DNA from: Virgibacillus_P tibetensis
GTDB lineage: Bacteria; Bacillota; Bacilli; Bacillales; Amphibacillaceae
NCBI RefSeq assembly: GCF_036026595.1
Contig: NZ_JARZFX010000008.1
Span: forward strand, 86,420 to 150,419
Length of the DNA: 64,000 nt
Direction: 5' to 3'
In this document: positions 1 to 7,956 of the stretch, in pieces
Numbering within the stretch: the first letter of the stretch is position 1
Layout of the letters: every line of letters begins with the position of its first letter
The notes under the pieces: generated by a model
Told to the model about the DNA's origin: nothing
The model's database searches: none
Seen by the model: the letters and a program-made list of their open reading frames with translations, nothing else
Made by a program: the position numbers and the translations under genes

Positions 1-1
1 G

Positions 2-565
2 ATTGAAAATAAAGATGAAGCTCCTCAATTTATTAGATCCATGTCAATTATAGGGCAGGAATTGATGAGGAAATTAGAAAATCTTGAACAGATATCAATT
101 GCGGCACTACGTGGCTCCGCTTATGGTGGTGGCGTTGCTATAGCAATGACTACAGATTTTCGACTAATGGCGGATGGGACAGTATTCAACTTGCCGGAAA
201 CCAATGTAGGTTTGTTTTTAAATTGGGGATGTACGCCAAGGCTGGTTAAGGCTGTTGGGGCTTTAAAAGCTAAAGAAATAATTATGCTGTGTGAAGATAT
301 TACCTCCGACGAATGCAGTCACTTGGGCCTTGTTAATAAAGTTGTGTCGACAGAAAAACTGGATAATGAGGTGGATCAGCTCATCGAGAAAATTAGAGGG
401 AAAGGATATTATTCTATACGGATGACAAAAAAGTTGGTGAATGCTTCTATTATGGCAAACGTAGGTGATGTTTTCATTAATGAACCCGAATTAGCAGAAA
501 GAGTAATAACATCAGGAGAAACAAAGGAAAAAGTAGATAAGTTTATGAAACGAGCTCAAAAGTAA
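2..565 (+). CDS. Enoyl-CoA hydratase/isomerase family protein (5' end outside window)
   Basis: The reading frame is open from the first bases of the window, so the N-terminus lies upstream and the first ATG at 41 is internal. The product is the C-terminal two thirds of a crotonase-fold enzyme, which hydrates or isomerises acyl-CoA thioesters in the cytoplasm. The oxyanion-hole segment is visible as ALRGSAYGGG, followed by TTDFRLMAD and LPETNVGL, where the glutamate sits at a usual catalytic position. A C-terminal helical tail with the GLVNKVV motif is typical of the family. The substrate cannot be told. It is followed about 110 bases later by a TRAP transporter, which suggests that a transported acid is activated to a CoA ester and degraded. 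Confidence 0.85.
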   Translation: MENKDEAPQFIRSMSIIGQELMRKLENLEQISIAALRGSAYGGGVAIAMTTDFRLMADGTVFNLPETNVGLFLNWGCTPRLVKAVGALKAKEIIMLCEDITSDECSHLGLVNKVVSTEKLDNEVDQLIEKIRGKGYYSIRMTKKLVNASIMANVGDVFINEPELAERVITSGETKEKVDKFMKRAQK

Positions 566-675
566 CCATCTTTTTTGAAATAACTATCTAGGCACAAGAG
601 AAGACACTAAGATTACGAGGATAGTAGATGAGGAAAGAAAAGTCGATCGTTATTTTAAAGGAGGAGAAAAATAAT

Positions 676-1725
676 ATGAAAAAAAATAGTGTAGTGATAG
701 TTACTATCATCGTAGCTGTACTAGTATTGGCTAGCTGTGGTAAAGAAGGAAGTACTAGTGGTAAAGAAGTATATGAGTTTGATTTTAATGTTCAGGCCCC
801 ACCCAATCATAAATTCAATACAGATACTGTAGAACCGTGGGCAGAATTTGTAGAAGAGGAAACGAATGGTCGAATCAAGATAAATGTTTTTTCCAGTGGA
901 GCTCTCGGTGCATATGAAACAAGTTTACAAGATATCAAAGGTGGAGTATATGATATCGGTTATGCTAATCCAAGTCTTCAGCGTGATACCGAGCTTTTCC
1001 CATTAACAATAGGGGAATTACCGTTCGCTATCAATGATTCGTTCAAAGGGAGGAAAATACTGGAGCAATTTAATGAAAAGTACGTATCAGATAGTTATGA
1101 GGGTACCACTTTTATGTCTGTTGTCTCATCAGATTCCTATCAATTAGTTAGTAAAAAACCTGTCGAGTCATTCTCAGATGTAGAAGGTAAAAAGATAAAT
1201 GCAATTGGAAACGAGAGGGCTGATTTGGTTGATGCATGGGGTGGGGCCCCTGTAACCTTAGGCTTGAGTCAAATGTATGAAGCCCTTGAGAGAGGAACTG
1301 TTGACCAAGTAATTTATCTGGGAATTGGGGCAGTGGGGTACAAGTTATTCGAAGTTGCTCCAAATTTAACGAAATTAGATATGGGTGCTATGAATTTTGT
1401 TTATATGGTAAATTCACAGTCTTTGGATCAATTGCCAGAAGATTTAAGAGAAACTTTTTTAGAAAAGTTAAGTCCGAAGTTAGCAGAATTAACAGCTGAG
1501 ATGTATACCAATGAAGAGCAAAAGGCCTTCGAGGAGTTTGAAGCCCAGGGAGGTAATGTAACAACTTTAGAAAACAAGGACTTACAAGAATTTAAAGATT
1601 CATCAGAAGTGGTATGGGAGAATTGGGTAGAGGAAGCAAATAAGAAAGGATATCCTGGTGAAGAAATGATGAACTATTTTAAAGAATTACTAGAAGAGGA
1701 AGAAATGGATATCCCGTTTGAGTAA
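676..1725 (+). CDS. dctP: TRAP transporter substrate-binding lipoprotein (DctP family)
   Basis: This is the extracytoplasmic solute receptor of a tripartite ATP-independent periplasmic-type transporter. It captures a carboxylate-type ligand and hands it to the membrane subunits. The ATG at 676 is preferred over the upstream in-frame ATG at 628 because AAAGGAGG lies at 657-664, and because the protein then begins with a lipoprotein signal ending in LASC (Cys21). The mature part shows the DctP pattern, with NGRIKINVFSSGALG followed by DIKGGVYDIGY and, later, SVVSSDSYQLVS. The product is 349 residues, a normal family length. It is the first gene of a dctP-dctQ-dctM operon. The ligand is unknown; flanking CoA-ester and SDR enzymes suggest an organic acid. 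Confidence 0.93.
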   Translation: MKKNSVVIVTIIVAVLVLASCGKEGSTSGKEVYEFDFNVQAPPNHKFNTDTVEPWAEFVEEETNGRIKINVFSSGALGAYETSLQDIKGGVYDIGYANPSLQRDTELFPLTIGELPFAINDSFKGRKILEQFNEKYVSDSYEGTTFMSVVSSDSYQLVSKKPVESFSDVEGKKINAIGNERADLVDAWGGAPVTLGLSQMYEALERGTVDQVIYLGIGAVGYKLFEVAPNLTKLDMGAMNFVYMVNSQSLDQLPEDLRETFLEKLSPKLAELTAEMYTNEEQKAFEEFEAQGGNVTTLENKDLQEFKDSSEVVWENWVEEANKKGYPGEEMMNYFKELLEEEEMDIPFE

Positions 1726-1793
1726 TTGAAAACTATAAAACTCTATCGATAAATAAAACGTTTGTATTTGCTGGATTGTGAGGAGGAAAAGCA

Positions 1794-2264
1794 ATGCGTT
1801 TCTTTATTAACTTAACTCACTATATTACTAAAATTAATAAATGGGTAGTTTTTTCTACATTGGTACTATTGATGCCCCTAGTAACATTTTTTGCGATATC
1901 AAGAAGTCTAGGATACCCAGTCTTAGGAGATGTTGAACTTGTTCAATTTTCCATGGTTCTTATAATTATGGGTTCCTTAGCATTTACTGAATCAACAAAT
2001 TCACATATTTCTATTGGGATCATAGTTGATAAACTACCATCTTTTTTTCAAACAATTATAGATATTATTGCTCAATCCCTTACTATTGCTTTTTGTTTTA
2101 TTATTTGTTGGGTGTTTATTATAAAAATGAATTTTTTGGAGTCTTCCATGTTGCTGGGGATTCCTTATTACCCTTTCTATATACTCATTGTAATTGGTTT
2201 CGCCGGTTGGGGACTAGAGGCCATACTTAAATTTTTAGAATCTATAAAGAAACTAATTCACTAA
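1794..2264 (+). CDS. dctQ: TRAP transporter small permease (DctQ family)
   Basis: This 156-residue protein has four predicted membrane segments (about residues 18-38, 50-70, 85-110 and 125-145). It matches the small membrane subunit of TRAP transporters, which scaffolds the large permease. The family-typical stretch around VELVQFSMVLIIMGSLAF is present, followed by a charged loop. AGGAGG ends about 10 bases before the ATG. It lies between dctP and dctM with a short gap to the latter, so the three genes form one transport operon. Assignment depends mainly on size, topology and gene order, since DctQ proteins diverge quickly. Confidence 0.9.
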   Translation: MRFFINLTHYITKINKWVVFSTLVLLMPLVTFFAISRSLGYPVLGDVELVQFSMVLIIMGSLAFTESTNSHISIGIIVDKLPSFFQTIIDIIAQSLTIAFCFIICWVFIIKMNFLESSMLLGIPYYPFYILIVIGFAGWGLEAILKFLESIKKLIH

Positions 2265-2284
2265 AGTAAATGGAGGGATTTAAG

Positions 2285-3598
2285 TTGTACAATGAAATGG
2301 TTGGTTTAATAGTAATCCTTTCTGTGTTTACTTTACTGTTTTTACGTATTCCAATTGTAATTTCCATGGCAATTCCTGCCTGCATAGGAATACTATATTT
2401 GAGGGGATGGGAAACGCTTTCTACAGTTATAAACAGTATTATATGGACGCAAAGTTTTAACTATACATTAAGTACGATACCTTTATTTGTATTAATGGGA
2501 CAACTATTATACGCCGCAGGAATCAGTTCCGATTTGTTTAAAACTTTTCGGAATTGGTTTGGTAGGTTTAAAGGTGGCTTGGGTTTAGCTACGATTGGAT
2601 CATCTGCCATGTTTGGGGCATCGTCTGGTTCGAGTTTAGCGACTACAGGGACAATGGGGGTAATCGCAACCAAAGAAATGTTGCGGGGAGGTTACAGTAA
2701 AAGTTTAACTGGCGGATCGATTGTCGCGGGTGGAGCGTTAGGCATACTAATCCCTCCCAGTACTACATTTATTATTTATGGGATGATAACAGAGACGTCA
2801 ATTGGTAGACTTCTACTAGCAGGAATTATTCCCGGGCTTTTATTAACGCTTTTTTTTATGCTTACCATTTATATTAGTGTACTAGTAAAACCAGGTTTAA
2901 TATCTAAACCCCAGGATATGGAAAGCAACGTTAGTTGGAAAGAAAAATTTATCTCCCTGAAAAGTAACGTACCAATTATTTTATTGTTTATAATAGTAGT
3001 TGGTGGAATATACATAGGTTTTCTTACAGTTATCGAGGCAGCTGCTGTTGGAGCTTTTGGAGCATTTCTAATTGGAATAGGTAGTCGGAAATTAAATAAA
3101 AAGAACTTTGCTGAAGCGGTATTAGGAACAATAAAAACTACCGGTTTTTTATTCGCAGTAATACTGGGAGCATTTGTATTGAATTACGTTTTGACGATTA
3201 CTCGTCTTCCTTCCTCATTAGCAGACTTTTTATTTTCATCAGCCCTGTCACCACTTATGATTTTTTTACTAATAGTATGTATGTATATTGTTTTGGGAGC
3301 TGTTATGGATACGGTAGCTATGCTTGTTGTAACTATACCTATCGTACTACCAGTGGTTGAGATGATGGGATATGATTTAGTATGGTTTGGGGTAATTGTT
3401 GTGCTACTCATCGAAATGGCACTCATTACGCCTCCAATTGGGATGAATTGTTTTGTTTTAAAGGGAGTAACAGATGAATTATCACTAGTAGATATTTTTA
3501 AGGGAGCATTCCTATTCGTTATCCCTATTCTTTTATTGATTACACTTATCTATATCTTTCCTAATATTGCATTATTTTTACCAGATACAGCATTCTAG
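2285..3598 (+). CDS. dctM: TRAP transporter large permease (DctM family)
   Basis: This is the large permease subunit, which drives sodium-coupled uptake of the DctP-bound ligand. It has about 12 hydrophobic segments with typical DctM motifs: GLATIGSSAMFGASSGSS, ATTGTMGVIATKEM, GGALGILIPPSTTFIIYG and MALITPPIGMN. I place the start at TTG 2285 because GGAGGG at 2273-2278 is well spaced from it. The in-frame ATG at 2270 overlaps that ribosome site and has none of its own. The 437-residue length is normal. A strong hairpin 70 bases downstream closes the operon. Confidence 0.93.
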   Translation: MYNEMVGLIVILSVFTLLFLRIPIVISMAIPACIGILYLRGWETLSTVINSIIWTQSFNYTLSTIPLFVLMGQLLYAAGISSDLFKTFRNWFGRFKGGLGLATIGSSAMFGASSGSSLATTGTMGVIATKEMLRGGYSKSLTGGSIVAGGALGILIPPSTTFIIYGMITETSIGRLLLAGIIPGLLLTLFFMLTIYISVLVKPGLISKPQDMESNVSWKEKFISLKSNVPIILLFIIVVGGIYIGFLTVIEAAAVGAFGAFLIGIGSRKLNKKNFAEAVLGTIKTTGFLFAVILGAFVLNYVLTITRLPSSLADFLFSSALSPLMIFLLIVCMYIVLGAVMDTVAMLVVTIPIVLPVVEMMGYDLVWFGVIVVLLIEMALITPPIGMNCFVLKGVTDELSLVDIFKGAFLFVIPILLLITLIYIFPNIALFLPDTAF

Positions 3599-3669
3599 TG
3601 GAAACATGTTTAAAGGACTTGCGTAGAGGATTGTTTCTAATTAAGTAGTACAAAACAATATACTGAGAA

Positions 3670-3715
3670 AATAGTAAAGACACCATTCTAGTAAATGGTG
3701 TCTTTACTATTTTTA
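3670..3715 (+). terminator. Rho-independent terminator after dctM
   Basis: A perfect 18-base inverted repeat (3670-3687 against 3694-3711, six-base loop) is followed by a short T run. The rest of the 3599-3959 gap shows no gene; it ends in AT-rich sequence with a GGAGG ribosome site before the next CDS. Confidence 0.9.
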
Positions 3716-3959
3716 ACTGTACCTTGATTAAAACAGAGGCTGATTAACTACTGCTGTTTGGAGTGTAAGACATGAATTTTTGACGTCTCTGTTCAATAGG
3801 GACACGTAGGTTTACAAATTTTTAAAAAGCAATAAAACTGGTATGTGAAGGGAAAGATACAACGAAAGCATTTTCTTTGATTAATCTTTAAAGTAGGGTT
3901 ATAATTAATATGAATTAAAGATAATTTAATTCAGAGTAAAATTTAGGAGGTATTACACA

Positions 3960-4715
3960 ATGGAAAGACTATCAGGAAAAGTTGCAGTAATTACAGGTGG
4001 AGCAGGTGGCATCGGTAAAGTAACAGCAGAAAGGTTTTTAAAAGAAGGCGCTAAAGTTGTTTTAGTAGACTTGTTTGAGGAGTCACTTAGTAAAGCAAAA
4101 GAAGAACTGGCTTCATTTGGTGAAATACTTACAGTCCAAGCGGACGTTTCAAAAGAATCTGAAGTAGAGAATTATGTTAAAAAAGCAGTTGAACATTTTG
4201 GTAAAATCGATGTTTTCTTTAATAATGCAGGAATTGAAGGGAAAGTAGCTCCTCTTGTCGACCAAAAAATGGAGGACTTCGATCAAGTTATGAGCGTTAA
4301 TGTACGTGGAACATATTTAGGATTGAAATACGTTCTACCAATCATGACTAAACAGGGTGATGGTAGTGTTATCAATACTTCTTCTGTAGCGGGATTGAAC
4401 GGTAGTCCAGGCGTTTCACCTTATATTGCATCTAAACACGCTGTAGTGGGAATAACAAAAGCAGCAGCAATAGAAGTAGCTAACGCAAATGTACGAGTAA
4501 ATTCTATTCATCCATCACCTGTTAATACAAGAATGATGCGTTCTTTAGAAGAGGGAATGAATGTAGAAGAAGAAACATTAGCAAAAAGTATTCCATTAGG
4601 ACGTTATGGAGAATCAAGTGATATTGCAAATTTAGTTTTATTCCTAGCTTCTGATGACAGCACATTTATCACAGGAGTTCAGTATAGAGTTGACGGTGGT
4701 ATGGGAGCCTTATAA
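3960..4715 (+). CDS. SDR family NAD(P)-dependent oxidoreductase
   Basis: This is a classical short-chain dehydrogenase/reductase of 251 residues. The N-terminal Rossmann motif is TGGAGGIG (residues 12-19), the structural NNAG is near residue 89, and the catalytic Ser-Tyr-Lys set appears as SSVAG and YIASK. The C-terminal segment with FITGVQYRVDGG is typical of FabG-like members. An acidic residue after the second strand (VVLVDL) favours NAD over NADP, which is an inference. It oxidises or reduces an alcohol or ketone, possibly a hydroxyacyl-CoA from the pathway served by the upstream hydratase and TRAP transporter. A terminator separates it from dctM, so it is probably a separate unit. Confidence 0.88.
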   Translation: MERLSGKVAVITGGAGGIGKVTAERFLKEGAKVVLVDLFEESLSKAKEELASFGEILTVQADVSKESEVENYVKKAVEHFGKIDVFFNNAGIEGKVAPLVDQKMEDFDQVMSVNVRGTYLGLKYVLPIMTKQGDGSVINTSSVAGLNGSPGVSPYIASKHAVVGITKAAAIEVANANVRVNSIHPSPVNTRMMRSLEEGMNVEEETLAKSIPLGRYGESSDIANLVLFLASDDSTFITGVQYRVDGGMGAL

Positions 4716-4723
4716 GTTTTGTA

Positions 4724-4759
4724 ACTTCCCGGTTTTTGGCGAATTTTGTCGAACGGGAT
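4724..4759 (+). repeat. Short post-stop repeat, copy 1
   Basis: This 36-base element starts just after the SDR stop codon. It begins with ACTTCCCGGTTTT and ends with CGGGAT. A near-identical copy is at 9945-9981, also just after a stop codon. The TCCCG and CGGGA ends can pair, so it may be a weak 3'-end hairpin or a small dispersed repeat. Confidence 0.6.
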
Positions 4760-4761
4760 GG

Positions 4762-5050
4762 CCCCTCCTTACGGTAAGTCAACATCGAATCGCTACGGGA
4801 TAAGGAAGGCTGATTAAAGCCGGGCTTGTGCTCAGGCGTCGGTATACCCACAGAAGTGAGCATTTTTTCTTTTGGATGAACTTGATTTATCGCCAGAAAT
4901 GGCGAAAGTCAAGTAAATATAATACTCTGGAGTGAATCTCATACGGGCAGTGGAAGATCGACTAACTGCGCCGCTTCGCGCGGCAACGTCGACCCACCGG
5001 CAATGTGCAGGCGCAGGTCGTACGGCAATAACCGGGCGCCCTGCACTTTG
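4762..5050 (+). repeat. GC-rich intergenic repeat (family shared with 42.3-42.7 kb)
   Basis: This stretch is richer in GC than its neighbours and shares blocks with 42480-42700: GGATAAGGAAGGC, GCTTGTGCTCAGGCGTCGG, ATACTCTGGAGTGA and AGTGGAAGATCGACTAAC. Short ORFs inside it have no recognisable content. It fills the gap between the SDR gene and the end of niaR and I see no gene in it. Confidence 0.7.
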
Positions 5051-5123
5051 TTCTTCTACACAAAGGACTGTACTAATTATTTTCATTGATCCCTATTTTT
5101 TCGTGAGTTTTAATTGGGTTTTA

Positions 5124-5660
5124 TTATTGTACCAGGATTCCTGCTTTTTTTAAATCGTTGCATGCTGCATTGATTTTATTCATTGTATCAGCTTCTAATG
5201 TATGCAAATGAATTCCTTCAGTTAGAGTAGACAAGTAGGTGGCATTCGTTTCTTTTATTCGTTTTACAAATTGGTCAACTTCTGCTCGGTTACTTACCAT
5301 AACTGACGCGGTTAAATCTCCATACACTGCATGCTCGACGATCACATCTCTTACGAGTACACCATGATCAACTAGGCAATATAATTCTTCCTGCGTTTGT
5401 TCTGGTGTGTGATTACATACAACAACCAATTTCTGTAAATCTTCGTTTTGTTGCTGATTGATAAGCATATAGCCCTGGCTTGTTGCAATGATTGGTTCAT
5501 TTTTTGCTTTTAAAATGGATACATCCTGAACGATTACCTGTCTGCTTACATTCGTTTTATTGGCAAATTCACTACCAGTAATGGGACTTTCCGTTTCTTT
5601 TAACATGTTCATGATAAGATTTTGGCGCTTGATCGAAGACATTTTATCTTGATCTTTCAC
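5124..5660 (-). CDS. niaR: NiaR (YrxA)-type transcription repressor of NAD biosynthesis
   Basis: This 178-residue protein has an N-terminal winged helix-turn-helix (about residues 10-65, with SEFANKTNVSRQVIVQDV as recognition region). The C-terminal 3H domain has three spaced histidines, in CNHTPEQ, VEHAVYG and GIHLHTL. That architecture is the nicotinate-responsive repressor NiaR, which shuts NAD synthesis or salvage genes when niacin is available. The start is a GTG at 5660 with GAGGAG nine bases upstream. It is divergent from nadC and the TAXI-TRAP transporter, and a dyad of the NiaR type lies over its promoter, so it likely controls both itself and the nadC operon. Confidence 0.92.
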   Translation of the reverse strand: MKDQDKMSSIKRQNLIMNMLKETESPITGSEFANKTNVSRQVIVQDVSILKAKNEPIIATSQGYMLINQQQNEDLQKLVVVCNHTPEQTQEELYCLVDHGVLVRDVIVEHAVYGDLTASVMVSNRAEVDQFVKRIKETNATYLSTLTEGIHLHTLEADTMNKINAACNDLKKAGILVQ

Positions 5661-5773
5661 GTTTATCTACTCCTCTATGTATAAAAAATACTAATCTATA
5701 CTATGATCTTGTATACCTTATCCTATGATGTTACAACAGTAGAGTCAAATTCACATAAAAATTCACTTGCTAT

Positions 5774-5808
5774 TATAATAGTCTTATGTAAATATAGATG
5801 TCAAGACA
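5774..5808 (-). promoter_or_regulatory. niaR promoter overlapped by a NiaR-type operator
   Basis: Read leftward, TTGACA (5799-5804) and TATTAT (5775-5780) are 18 bases apart and form a promoter for niaR. The -35 hexamer lies inside a palindrome TGTCAAGACA (5799-5808). As I recall the Bacillus NiaR sites, they carry a TGTCTTGACA core; exact consensus not checked. A rightward TATAAT at 5774-5779 may serve nadC, so one operator could control both directions. Confidence 0.6.
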
Positions 5809-5933
5809 ACTGAATATACCTAAGTTTTTTAAATCAACGTAGAAGGGATGGACATAAAGGGATTTACACAATCAACCGTTCCAAGAGGCGGATGGTGAGT
5901 TCACAAATGCTAAGGCATTAATTATTTATTTTA

Positions 5934-5951
5934 ATGTGAATATTTTCACAT
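5934..5951. promoter_or_regulatory. Perfect dyad upstream of nadC
   Basis: ATGTGAA and TTCACAT are exact inverted arms with a four-base spacer, ending 50 bases before the nadC start. Its position between the likely promoter and the ribosome site fits an operator. The binding protein is unknown; it does not resemble the TGTCAAGACA dyad. Confidence 0.35.
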
Positions 5952-6000
5952 GTTGATTTTTAAAATAATACAAATGATAAACGTTAAAGGGGTTAAGAAA

Positions 6001-6846
6001 ATGAATCAATTAAAATTACGAACTCAAATTCAGTCCTTTTTACTTGAGGATATTGGAGATAATGATATTACCAGCCAGGCTATTTTTCCGCACGACCAAG
6101 TGGGTAAAGGTGTGTTTATTGCTAAGGAAGAAGGAATTATTTCCGGTTTAGAGGTTATTAAAGAGGCCTACCATTTACTTGATTCACAGATTCAGGTTAG
6201 CTTATGTTTTGCTGATGGGGACTGGATATCTGCTGGTGAAACAATTGCAGAAGTAGAAGGTCCAATTAGACATTTGCTCACAGGTGAGCGTGTTATTTTA
6301 AATCTAATCCAACGAATGAGTGGGATCGCCACGATCACTACTAAATGTGTGGATGCACTAAATGATCCTTCCATCCAGATCTGTGATACAAGAAAAACAA
6401 TTCCGGGGCTGCGCATGTTTGATAAATATGCCGTGATAACAGGTGGTGGTAAAAATCATCGGCAAGGTTTATATGATGGTGTGATGATAAAGGATAACCA
6501 TATTTCTTTCGCTGGATCAATTAAAAAAGCTATTCAATCTGTTCGGGAAACAATTGGTCATATGGTTAAAATAGAGGTTGAAACAGAAACGAAGGAAGAG
6601 GTGATGGAGGCAGTCGAAGCGGGGGCGGATGTAATCATGTTTGATAATCGTACACCAATAGAAATTAAGGAATTTATTGAGTGTGTACCAGATTCGATTG
6701 TGACAGAGGCTTCCGGGGGAATAACGCTGGATAATTTAGCTGCTTACTCTGGTACAGGTGTGGATTATATTTCACTGGGAACTATAACGCATTCTGTTCA
6801 AGCATTGGATATTAGTTTTCAAGTGAAAGAGGGGAGAAAAAAGTGA
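6001..6846 (+). CDS. nadC: Nicotinate-nucleotide pyrophosphorylase (quinolinate phosphoribosyltransferase)
   Basis: NadC converts quinolinate and PRPP to nicotinate mononucleotide, carbon dioxide and pyrophosphate, the step where de novo NAD synthesis joins the common route. The 281-residue protein shows the NadC signatures DTRKTIPGLR, GGGKNHRQGL and KDNHI, and the C-terminal EASGGI and GVDYISLG. I place the start at ATG 6001, which has AAAGGGG eight bases upstream, rather than the ATG at 5950. In many bacilli nadC sits with nadA and nadB. Here neither is present, and the stop codon overlaps the GTG start of a transporter gene. The enzyme may therefore act on imported quinolinate. Confidence 0.95.
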   Translation: MNQLKLRTQIQSFLLEDIGDNDITSQAIFPHDQVGKGVFIAKEEGIISGLEVIKEAYHLLDSQIQVSLCFADGDWISAGETIAEVEGPIRHLLTGERVILNLIQRMSGIATITTKCVDALNDPSIQICDTRKTIPGLRMFDKYAVITGGGKNHRQGLYDGVMIKDNHISFAGSIKKAIQSVRETIGHMVKIEVETETKEEVMEAVEAGADVIMFDNRTPIEIKEFIECVPDSIVTEASGGITLDNLAAYSGTGVDYISLGTITHSVQALDISFQVKEGRKK

Positions 6847-7913
6847 GATTAGTAGAAAAGCTTAGTCGTAAGTATAGAATTAGGTTGCTACTTGGGTTAA
6901 TGCTGATCGGTCTAGTAATATTGGTTGCTTGTAAGGGCCCAGAAGAAAAACCTTCCAAGACAGACGTATCCGGTGAAGCATCCGGATCAGTAGAATCAAC
7001 TGTAAATGGTTCCATTCAAACAACGATTATAGGCGGGCGTACAGGAGGAGCATGGTCTGTATTTACGGAGGGTATCGCAGAGTCCATTCGTCGGGATAAC
7101 AATAATTCACTTGTAACTGTAGAACCAGGTGGAATTGTCGAAAATCCACTTACTGTTGGTACGGGTAAAATTCCGTATGGTTTGTCCTATGCAATGACTG
7201 GCTACGCTGCTTATAGTGGGGATGAACCTTATGATCAGGCTTATGAAGATATTCGGGCAATAAGTGTAGTTATACCTTCTAATTATTATCAGTTTATTGT
7301 AAGGGCAGATATGGAATATAATTCTTTGGATGCGATGATGGAAAATCAGGCGCCACTACGCCTGGCTGTCGATCAAAAGGGTTCAGCAGGTGAAAAGATC
7401 ACAAGAAGTATTTTACAGGGGTATGGTGTTACGTATGAAGATATTATTTCTTGGGGCGGATCTGTTGATCATTTAGGTGGAGCAAAAACGTTTGAATTAA
7501 TGAGTGATAAACGTGTCGATGCTACCGGGGACGCTGTGTCTGTTCCTTCAAGTGACATTATCGAAGCCTCAACAACACTAGATCTGCAAATTTTATCGAT
7601 AGATGAGAAAATTATTCAAGCTGTATCAGAAGATCTCGGAATGGTACCAGGTACGATTGAAGCTGGTAGTTATGAATTTTTAGAAGAAGATGTAGATACA
7701 GTTAACACGCCAGCTATTTTAATTGTGCATAAGGATGTACCAGAAGAAGAAGTCTATCAGGTTACTAAAGCAATTCATGGAAACCTTGATTACCTAGGTA
7801 CGGTGCACGAGGAATTTAAAAATTTAACGGTTGAAAGTATGATAAACGTTGGTAATGTACCACTTCACCCAGGTGCAAAGAAGTATTTCGAGGATCAAGG
7901 ATTGGTTCATTAA
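6843..7913 (+). CDS. TAXI family TRAP transporter solute-binding lipoprotein
   Basis: This is the extracellular receptor of a TRAP transporter of the TAXI subfamily. It starts at GTG 6843 within a GTGA overlap with the nadC stop, with GAGGGGAG just upstream, so the two are translationally coupled. The N-terminus carries a basic region, a hydrophobic stretch and a lipobox LVAC. Family features are TTIIGGRTGGAWSVFTEGIA, where TAXI proteins usually have GG.GG.Y, then GLSYAMTGYAAYSG and a C-terminal PLHPGAKKYFED. Length 356 residues is normal. Context (nadC upstream, fused permease downstream, NiaR divergent) suggests a pyridine carboxylate ligand, most simply quinolinate. This is inference; the binding pocket cannot be read from sequence. 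Confidence 0.88.
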   Translation: MRLVEKLSRKYRIRLLLGLMLIGLVILVACKGPEEKPSKTDVSGEASGSVESTVNGSIQTTIIGGRTGGAWSVFTEGIAESIRRDNNNSLVTVEPGGIVENPLTVGTGKIPYGLSYAMTGYAAYSGDEPYDQAYEDIRAISVVIPSNYYQFIVRADMEYNSLDAMMENQAPLRLAVDQKGSAGEKITRSILQGYGVTYEDIISWGGSVDHLGGAKTFELMSDKRVDATGDAVSVPSSDIIEASTTLDLQILSIDEKIIQAVSEDLGMVPGTIEAGSYEFLEEDVDTVNTPAILIVHKDVPEEEVYQVTKAIHGNLDYLGTVHEEFKNLTVESMINVGNVPLHPGAKKYFEDQGLVH

Positions 7914-7956
7914 ATTTAAAATCCAAACTGTAGGTTCTTGGAAGGGATGTGGATTT

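Noticed and set aside
1148..1363. Minus-strand ORF inside dctP
   Set aside because: It is the antisense of a well-supported coding region, with no ribosome site.
4832..5153. Short ORFs between the SDR gene and niaR
   Set aside because: They lie within the GC-rich repeat, have no ribosome site and no recognisable protein content.
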